A stretch of 64,000 nt of DNA. Source: Clavibacter michiganensis (GTDB lineage: Bacteria > Actinomycetota > Actinomycetes > Actinomycetales > Microbacteriaceae). Location of the stretch: contig MDHJ01000001.1 of NCBI GenBank assembly GCA_002150995.1, positions 2,728,001 to 2,792,000 on the forward strand, written 5' to 3'. The notes under the pieces were generated by a model. It ran no database searches. It was not told the origin of the DNA and worked only from the letters and a program-made list of their open reading frames with translations. Shown here in pieces: positions 58,493 to 64,000 of this stretch (the stretch's first letter is position 1; each line of letters begins with the position of its first letter). The position numbers were made by a program, and so were the translations under genes.

Positions 58493-59434
58493 GTGCCTCC
58501 CGCCCCTTCCGTGTTCGCCGCCGGCGCCGTCGTCTGGCGGGTCGTCGACGACCGGATCCGGGTGCTGATCATCCACCGGACCCGCCGCCGGGACACCTCG
58601 CTCCCCAAGGGCAAGGTGGATCCCGGCGAGACGCTCCCGCAGACCGCCGTCCGCGAGGTGCACGAGGAGACGGGGCTCCGGGTCGCGCTCGGCGTCCCGC
58701 TCGGCGCCATCGAGTACGGCATCTCCGGCGGGCGCCGGAAGTCCGTGAGCTACTGGGCCGCGGAGGCGACGGACGCCATGGTGGACGCGGGCCGCTTCGA
58801 GCCGGACCACGAGGTCGAGAGCATCGAGTGGGTCTCCATCCCGAACGCCCGCAAGCGCCTCGACTACCCCGGCGAGATCGACATCCTGGACCTGTTCGCG
58901 GGGCTCGTGGAGACCGGGTCGCATCGGTCGTTCGCGCTCATCGCCCTGCGCCACGGCCACGCGGTGCAGCCCTACGAGTGGGACGGTGCCGACTCCGGCC
59001 GCCCGCTCAGCGCACGCGGCCGGGACGAGGCCGAGGCCATCGTGCCGACGCTCCTCGCCTTCGGCCCTCGCGTCATCACGAGCAGCACGGCGGAGCGCTG
59101 CCTGCAGACGGTGGCGCCGCTCGCGGAGGCCCTCGGCCGACGCGTGAAGGAGGACGCCGGCATCAGCCAGGACGCCTACGAGACGGACGGCGGCTCCGTG
59201 CGGGAGACGGTCGCGAAGCGCGTGCGCAAGGCCCGGAGCGCCGTGCTCTGCAGCCACAGCCCGGTGCTGCCGGAGATCCTGCACGAGATCGCGCTCGCCA
59301 CCGAGACGCCCCGCGCGAGCCGCATGCCCCGGGCGGGGATGCTGTCGCCCGCCGAGTTCTCGGTCGTGCACCTGTCGGCGTCCGACCCGGAGGCGGGCAT
59401 CCTCGCCGTGGAGACGTACGGCGCGTCGGCCTGA
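58493..59434 (+). CDS. Nudix hydrolase fused to SixA-type histidine phosphatase (MutT1-like)
   Basis: The 313-residue product joins a Nudix domain (1-140; Nudix box GKVDPGETLPQTAVREVHEETGL) to a histidine phosphatase domain (about 145-313; RHG motif ALRHGHAVQP and second histidine in LCSHSPVLPEIL). This arrangement is that of mycobacterial MutT1, which degrades 8-oxo-dGTP and diadenosine polyphosphates. The GTG at 58493 follows GGGGGAC. It lies between ppk and the pst operon. Confidence 0.93.
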   Translation: MPPAPSVFAAGAVVWRVVDDRIRVLIIHRTRRRDTSLPKGKVDPGETLPQTAVREVHEETGLRVALGVPLGAIEYGISGGRRKSVSYWAAEATDAMVDAGRFEPDHEVESIEWVSIPNARKRLDYPGEIDILDLFAGLVETGSHRSFALIALRHGHAVQPYEWDGADSGRPLSARGRDEAEAIVPTLLAFGPRVITSSTAERCLQTVAPLAEALGRRVKEDAGISQDAYETDGGSVRETVAKRVRKARSAVLCSHSPVLPEILHEIALATETPRASRMPRAGMLSPAEFSVVHLSASDPEAGILAVETYGASA

Positions 59435-59551
59435 GGGCCCGAGCCCGGATTCGCGGGGCCCCCGGATTCGCGGGGCCCGTGGGCCGTCGGCGCGACCCCG
59501 ACCCACCACCGTGCACCCGGGTGCCGGGGAGCGTGTCGATCGGCGCGCTCT

Positions 59552-59569
59552 GTTCACCTCCCGTTCACC
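59552..59569 (+). promoter_or_regulatory. PHO box upstream of pstS
   Basis: GTTCACC (59552-59558) and GTTCACC (59563-59569) are perfect direct repeats with 11-bp period, about 95 bp before the pstS start. A TAGCTT at 59601-59606 could be the -10. Confidence 0.88.
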
Positions 59570-59664
59570 GATATCGGCCGATCCGGTCAAGAGCCCGACA
59601 TAGCTTCTTCGAGGGGCACGCACCGGCCCCCTCACAGCACGAAATACCCGGAAGGCTCCATCAC

Positions 59665-60762
59665 GTGAAGATCTCGCGTCTCGGCAGCGCAGCAGCGCTC
59701 GCCGCCGTCACCGCCCTCGCCCTCTCCTCCTGCGCCGCCAACGAGGCGCCCGCCGAGGGAGGCGACGCGTCGGCGTCCACCCTCGAGGGAACGATCAACG
59801 GCATCGGCGCCTCGTCGCAGGGCTCCGCGCAGGAGGCATGGATCGCCGGCTTCCAGACCGACAACACGGGCGTCAGCATCAACTACTCCCCCGACGGCTC
59901 GGGCGCCGGACGCGAGGCCTTCATGGCCGGCGGCCAGAACGCCAACTTCGCCGGCTCGGACCGCGCGCTGAAGTCGGAGGAGCTCGAGGGCACCTTCGGC
60001 CAGTGCGCCGACGGCACCAAGCCGATCGACCTCCCCGCCTACATCTCCCCCATCGCGATGATCTTCCAGATCGACGGCGTCGACGAGCTGAACCTCGACC
60101 CGGCCACCGCCGCGGGCATCTTCAAGGGCACCATCACGAAGTGGAACGACCCGGCCATCGTCGCGCTCAACCCCGACGCCACGATGCCCGACGCGGCCAT
60201 CACGGCCGTGCACCGCTCGGACGACTCGGGCACCACCGAGAACTTCGCGAAGTACCTCAACACCACCGCCGAGAGCGTCTGGGACGCCGAGCCCGCGGGC
60301 GTCTGGCCCTACGAGGGCGGCGAGGCGGCCCAGGGCACGTCCGGCGTCGTCGACGCCGTCACCGGCGGCACCAACATCATCGGCTACGCGGACGCGTCGC
60401 GTGCCGGCACGCTCGGCACCGCCAAGATCAAGGTCGGCGACGAGTTCGTCGGGTTCTCGCCGGAGGCCGCCGCGGCCGTCGTCGAGGCCTCCCCCGAGGC
60501 CGAGGGCCGCGAGGAGAACGACGTCGTCTTCGACCTCGACTACAGCACCACCGAGGCGGGCGTCTACCCGATCGTCCTCGTGAGCTACCTCATCGCCTGC
60601 CAGGAGTACAAGGACCCGGCCGTCGGCGAGCTCGTCAAGGCGTACCTCGGCTACGTGACCGGCACGGACGGCCAGTCGGTCGCCGCGGAGAAGGCTGGCG
60701 CCGCACCGCTGTCCGAGACCGTCGCCGCGCAGGTCAAGACCGCCGTCGAGTCCATCAAGTAG
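59665..60762 (+). CDS. pstS: Phosphate ABC transporter substrate-binding lipoprotein
   Basis: PstS captures phosphate outside the membrane. The GTG at 59665 (GGAAGG nine bases upstream) gives 365 residues with a lipoprotein signal (LAAVTALALSSC). The phosphate-site motifs include GIGASSQGSAQEAW, SDRALKSEE, PAYISPIAMIFQIDG, AVHRSDDSGTTENF and QGTSGVVDAVTGGTNIIGY. It heads the pstSCAB operon under the PHO box. Confidence 0.95.
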   Translation: MKISRLGSAAALAAVTALALSSCAANEAPAEGGDASASTLEGTINGIGASSQGSAQEAWIAGFQTDNTGVSINYSPDGSGAGREAFMAGGQNANFAGSDRALKSEELEGTFGQCADGTKPIDLPAYISPIAMIFQIDGVDELNLDPATAAGIFKGTITKWNDPAIVALNPDATMPDAAITAVHRSDDSGTTENFAKYLNTTAESVWDAEPAGVWPYEGGEAAQGTSGVVDAVTGGTNIIGYADASRAGTLGTAKIKVGDEFVGFSPEAAAAVVEASPEAEGREENDVVFDLDYSTTEAGVYPIVLVSYLIACQEYKDPAVGELVKAYLGYVTGTDGQSVAAEKAGAAPLSETVAAQVKTAVESIK

Positions 60763-60866
60763 GACCCGCCGTCCGCCCCCTGACCCGCTCACCCGGGTCA
60801 GGGGGCGCTCCCACGGGCGGCCCGCCGCCCCCTGCCCCGCCATCTCGACCGTAGGGAACCCGACCC

Positions 60867-61865
60867 ATGACGACCGCCGCCCCGCAGCCTCCCCAGGCTC
60901 CCGAGTCCGATCGGCCGCGCGACGACGCCGCCCCCCGCAGCAGCCAGGGCGTGAAGGCCAAGGCCCGTCTCGCCGACCGCGTGTTCTCGGGGCTCGCCTC
61001 GGGATCCGGCACGCTCATCCTGGTGATCCTGGCGGCCGTCGCGCTGTTCCTCATCGTCCAGAGCCTCCCGGCCCTCACCGCACCGCCGGCCGAGGTCTCC
61101 GGCGGCGCCGGCTTCTGGGGCTACGTCGGCCCGCTGCTCTTCGGCACCGTCTACGCCGCCGCGCTCGCGATGATCATGGCCGTGCCCGTCGCCGTGGGCA
61201 TCGCGCTCTTCATCTCCCACTACGCGCCCCGACGGCTCGCGCAGGGCCTCGGCTACGTCATCGACCTGCTGGCCGCCGTGCCCTCCGTCGTGTTCGGCCT
61301 CTGGGGCATCACGGTCCTCGCCAGGTTCCTGCAGCCGTTCTACGCGTTCCTCACGGACGCCTTCGGCTGGTTCCCGCTCTTCGCCGGGCCGGTCTCCGGC
61401 ACCGGCCGGACCATCTTCACGGTCGCCGTCGTGCTCGCCGTCATGATCCTGCCCATCGTCACCGCGCTCTGCCGCGAGGTCTTCCTGCAGACCCCGAAGC
61501 TGCATGAGGAGGCCGCGCTCGCCCTCGGCGCGACGCGCTGGGAGATGATCCAGACCGCCGTGCTCCCGTTCGGCCGACCCGGCATCATCTCGGCCTCCAT
61601 GCTCGGCCTCGGCCGCGCGCTCGGCGAGACGATGGCCGTCGCCATCGTGCTCTCCCCCGCCGCCGTCGTGAACTTCGCGTGGTTCCAGTCGACGAACTCC
61701 AACACCGTCGCCGCGAACATCGCGCTGAGCTTCCCCGAGGCGTACGGCCTCAAGATCAACGAGCTGATCGCCTCCGGCCTCATGCTCTTCATCATCACGC
61801 TGGCCGTGAACATGCTGGCCCGCTACATCATCAGCCGCCGCAAGGCCTTCTCCGGAGCGAACTAA
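60867..61865 (+). CDS. pstC: Phosphate ABC transporter permease
   Basis: PstC is one of two membrane channel subunits. The 332-residue product has about six helices, starting LILVILAAVALFLIVQSLPAL, and the conserved PSVVFGLWGITVL and permease EAA-like loop ALALGATRWEMIQTAVLPFG followed by GLGRALGETMAVAIVLS. The stop overlaps the pstA ATG by one base (TAATG), so the subunits are translationally coupled. Confidence 0.95.
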   Translation: MTTAAPQPPQAPESDRPRDDAAPRSSQGVKAKARLADRVFSGLASGSGTLILVILAAVALFLIVQSLPALTAPPAEVSGGAGFWGYVGPLLFGTVYAAALAMIMAVPVAVGIALFISHYAPRRLAQGLGYVIDLLAAVPSVVFGLWGITVLARFLQPFYAFLTDAFGWFPLFAGPVSGTGRTIFTVAVVLAVMILPIVTALCREVFLQTPKLHEEAALALGATRWEMIQTAVLPFGRPGIISASMLGLGRALGETMAVAIVLSPAAVVNFAWFQSTNSNTVAANIALSFPEAYGLKINELIASGLMLFIITLAVNMLARYIISRRKAFSGAN

Positions 61866-62965
61866 TGGCGACGACAGCCCCCTCCCGTACGCGCCCCGTC
61901 GCGAGCGCGCTCCCCAACTCGCTCACCGCGGGCAAGCTGCACCGCTTCACCGCCCCGGCGATCTTCCTCGTGTCCTGGGTCGTGGTCGCCGCCGTCTTCC
62001 TGGTGCTCGTCATCTCGGGCGCCGCCGAGGAGTTCAACCTCGTCGGGACCGCCGTGTTCGGCACGCTCCTGTTCGGCGTCGCGCTGTTCTGCATCTCGCT
62101 GGCGGTGGAGGGCGAGCGGAAGGCCAAGGACCGGGTCATCACGATCCTCGTGACCGTCGCCTTCGTGCTCGCGCTCATCCCGCTGGTCTCGCTCGTCGTC
62201 ACCGCCGTCACCAACGGCTCGGGCCGCTTCGACCCGATGTTCTTCAACTCGAGCCTCCGCAACGTCGTGGGCGCGGGCGGCGGCGGCCTGCACGCCATCA
62301 TGGGCACCCTGATCATCACGGCCATCGCCGCGGTCATCTCCATCCCCGTGGGGCTCATGACGGCCATCTACCTGGTCGAGTACGGCCGCGGACGCCTCGC
62401 CCGCGCGATCACGTTCTTCGTCGACGTCATGACGGGCATCCCGTCCATCGTCGCCGGCCTCTTCGCCTACGCCCTGCTCGTGCTCTTCCTCGGGCCCGGC
62501 GTCCGGATGGGCTTCGGCGGCGCGCTGGCGCTGTCCGTGCTGATGATCCCGGTGGTCGTCCGCAGCGCCGAGGAGATGCTGAAGCTGGTGCCCAACGAGC
62601 TCCGCGAGGCGTCCTACGCGCTCGGCGTGCCGAAGTGGCTGACGGTCGTCAAGATCGTGCTGCCCACGTCGCTGGCCGGCATCGTCACGGGCGTCATGCT
62701 CGCCATCGCCCGCGTCATCGGCGAGACCGCGCCGCTGCTCATCGTCGCCGGCTTCACGCAGGGAATGAACTACAACCCCTTCAAGGACCAGATGATGACC
62801 CTGCCGGTCTTCGTCTTCCGGCAGTACGCCGACCAGGGCGCCGACGCGGCCGCCTACGTCGAGCGGGCATGGACGGGTGCCCTGGTGCTCATCCTCATCG
62901 TGATGGCGCTCAACATCGTCGCGCGCTTGATCGCCCGCATCTTCGCCCCCAAGCTCGGCCGCTAG
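61865..62965 (+). CDS. pstA: Phosphate ABC transporter permease
   Basis: The second Pst channel subunit has 366 residues with eight or so hydrophobic helices. It carries the PstA motifs [41 protein letters not shown], and the EAA loop [20 protein letters not shown] followed by [17 protein letters not shown]. The N-terminus has two extra helices (about 30-80), as in other actinobacterial PstA. It is coupled to pstC and followed by pstB after 40 bp. Confidence 0.95.
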   Translation: MATTAPSRTRPVASALPNSLTAGKLHRFTAPAIFLVSWVVVAAVFLVLVISGAAEEFNLVGTAVFGTLLFGVALFCISLAVEGERKAKDRVITILVTVAFVLALIPLVSLVVTAVTNGSGRFDPMFFNSSLRNVVGAGGGGLHAIMGTLIITAIAAVISIPVGLMTAIYLVEYGRGRLARAITFFVDVMTGIPSIVAGLFAYALLVLFLGPGVRMGFGGALALSVLMIPVVVRSAEEMLKLVPNELREASYALGVPKWLTVVKIVLPTSLAGIVTGVMLAIARVIGETAPLLIVAGFTQGMNYNPFKDQMMTLPVFVFRQYADQGADAAAYVERAWTGALVLILIVMALNIVARLIARIFAPKLGR

Positions 62966-63005
62966 CGCCCGCTCCCCCGGCCACGAACCCGAACAGAGGA
63001 ACCCC

Positions 63006-63785
63006 TTGTCCAAGAGCATCGAAGTCAACGACCTGAACGTCTACTACGGGAAGTTCAAGGCCGTCGAGGACGTCAACCTGCGCATCGAGCCCCGCACCGT
63101 CACCGCCTTCATCGGCCCGTCCGGCTGCGGCAAGTCCACCTTCCTCCGCACGCTGAACCGCATGCACGAGGTCATCCCGGGCGCGTACGTGGAGGGCGAG
63201 GTGCTCGTCGACGGCAACGACCTCTACGGTCCCGGCGTCGACCCCGTGCTCGTGCGCCGCCAGGTCGGCATGGTGTTCCAGCGGCCGAACCCGTTCCCCA
63301 CCATGTCGATCCGCGACAACGTGCTGGCGGGCGTGAAGCTCAACAACCGCAAGATCTCGAAGTCGGACGCCGACGCCCTCGTGGAGCAGTCGCTCATGGG
63401 CGCGAACCTGTGGAACGAGGTGAAGGACCGCCTGGCGCTCCCGGGCTCCGGCCTCTCCGGCGGCCAGCAGCAGCGTCTCTGCATCGCGCGCGCCATCGCC
63501 GTGCAGCCCGACGTGGTGCTGATGGACGAGCCCTGCTCGGCGCTCGACCCCATCTCGACCCTCGCCATCGAGGACCTCATCGAGGAGCTCAAGGCGCAGT
63601 ACACGATCGTCATCGTGACCCACAACATGCAGCAGGCCAGCCGCGTCTCGGACCGCACGGCGTTCTTCAACATCGCGGGCACCGGCAAGCCGGGCAAGCT
63701 CATCGAGTACGACGACACCAACACGATCTTCTCCAAGCCCAGCGTGCAGGCGACCGAGGACTACGTGTCCGGCCGCTTCGGCTGA
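63006..63785 (+). CDS. pstB: Phosphate ABC transporter ATP-binding protein
   Basis: PstB powers phosphate import. The 259-residue ATPase starts at a TTG (63006) after AGAGGAA. It has Walker [21 protein letters not shown]-loop [16 protein letters not shown], signature [17 protein letters not shown], Walker [18 protein letters not shown] and switch histidine [13 protein letters not shown]. The length is normal for the family. A strong terminator follows, ending the operon. Confidence 0.96.
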   Translation: MSKSIEVNDLNVYYGKFKAVEDVNLRIEPRTVTAFIGPSGCGKSTFLRTLNRMHEVIPGAYVEGEVLVDGNDLYGPGVDPVLVRRQVGMVFQRPNPFPTMSIRDNVLAGVKLNNRKISKSDADALVEQSLMGANLWNEVKDRLALPGSGLSGGQQQRLCIARAIAVQPDVVLMDEPCSALDPISTLAIEDLIEELKAQYTIVIVTHNMQQASRVSDRTAFFNIAGTGKPGKLIEYDDTNTIFSKPSVQATEDYVSGRFG

Positions 63786-63800
63786 TCCGACGACCGCATG

Positions 63801-63841
63801 ACGACGGCCCCGCGTCCTCCTGGAGGATGCGGGGCCGTCGT
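63801..63841. terminator. Terminator after the pst operon
   Basis: ACGACGGCCCCGC (63801-63813) and GCGGGGCCGTCGT (63829-63841) form the outer stem, with TCCTCC/GGAGGA pairing inside. Confidence 0.85.
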
Positions 63842-63859
63842 CGTGTCGCGGGATGCGCG

Positions 63860-64000
63860 TCAGGTGCTCGTGACCGCCACGATGGGCTCGGTCGTGGGCA
63901 GCTCGGATCCGCCCTCGGGCTCGACCGTGATGGCCACCGTGTCGCCCGGGGTGTACCGGCCCTCGAGGACCGCCTGACCGGCGCCGCCCTCCTCGGGCAG
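63860..64000 (-). CDS. C-terminal fragment of an unidentified protein
   Basis: An open frame enters from the right edge and stops at 63860. Its last 46 residues include GRYTPGDTVAITVEPEGG and end TEPIVAVTST, which looks like beta strands. The gene converges on the pst operon. Too little is present to identify it. Confidence 0.55.
   Translation of the reverse strand: MPEEGGAGQAVLEGRYTPGDTVAITVEPEGGSELPTTEPIVAVTST

Overview
The window is very GC-rich, densely coded chromosomal DNA from a high-GC actinobacterium. The gene set (Lsr2, CarD, WXG100, mycothiol synthase MshD, orphan GlnR, DUF3027, DUF3263 and DUF4032 proteins, an IspD-IspF fusion, a helicase with an MTES_1575-type tail) points to Microbacteriaceae, most likely Clavibacter or a close relative. 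Genus assignment is inference; no rRNA is present.

Layout. 1-1305: start of a sugar-binding lipoprotein gene with a LacI regulator and its operator. 1424-8787: housekeeping genes (methyltransferase, tRNA-Ala, GalU, 5-formyl-THF cyclo-ligase, FmdB, MscL). 8828-13178: a large UPF1-like helicase/nuclease protein with eroded ATPase motifs, then tRNA-Arg. 13201-16221: an accessory-looking patch with a restriction-like fragment, a palindrome cluster, lsr2 and a sortase-anchored surface protein. 16466-24642: SARP regulator, S9 peptidase, HNH protein, NlpC/P60 hydrolase with a structured leader, DtxR regulator, SerC, DUF3027 and a cold-shock protein. 25087-31643: an XPB-type helicase pair, a two-component system and a lone WXG100 protein. 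31812-36407: groEL under two CIRCE operators, cspA, LytR_C, DUF3263, MsrB, nitroreductase, tRNA-Thr. 36449-44598: DsbA-like protein, sugar-ABC ATPase, DUF4032, then carD-ispDF-cysS-rlmB reading leftward. 45414-64000: a phosphate-centred region with senX3-regX3, phoU, glnR-mshD, ppk, a Nudix/SixA protein and pstSCAB.

How the genes work together. The clearest regulatory story is phosphate. The window encodes a SenX3/RegX3-type sensor and regulator, PhoU, Ppk and the complete Pst transporter, and perfect GTTCACC-N4-GTTCACC direct repeats lie upstream of both ppk and pstS. Heat shock is represented by the doubled CIRCE before groEL.

Sequence quality matters here. Nine genes, including cysS, are each broken by one missing base at a short G or C run. 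All nine are one base short and none has an extra base. The simplest reading is systematic homopolymer under-calling, so these entries should be read as intact genes in the organism unless reads show otherwise.
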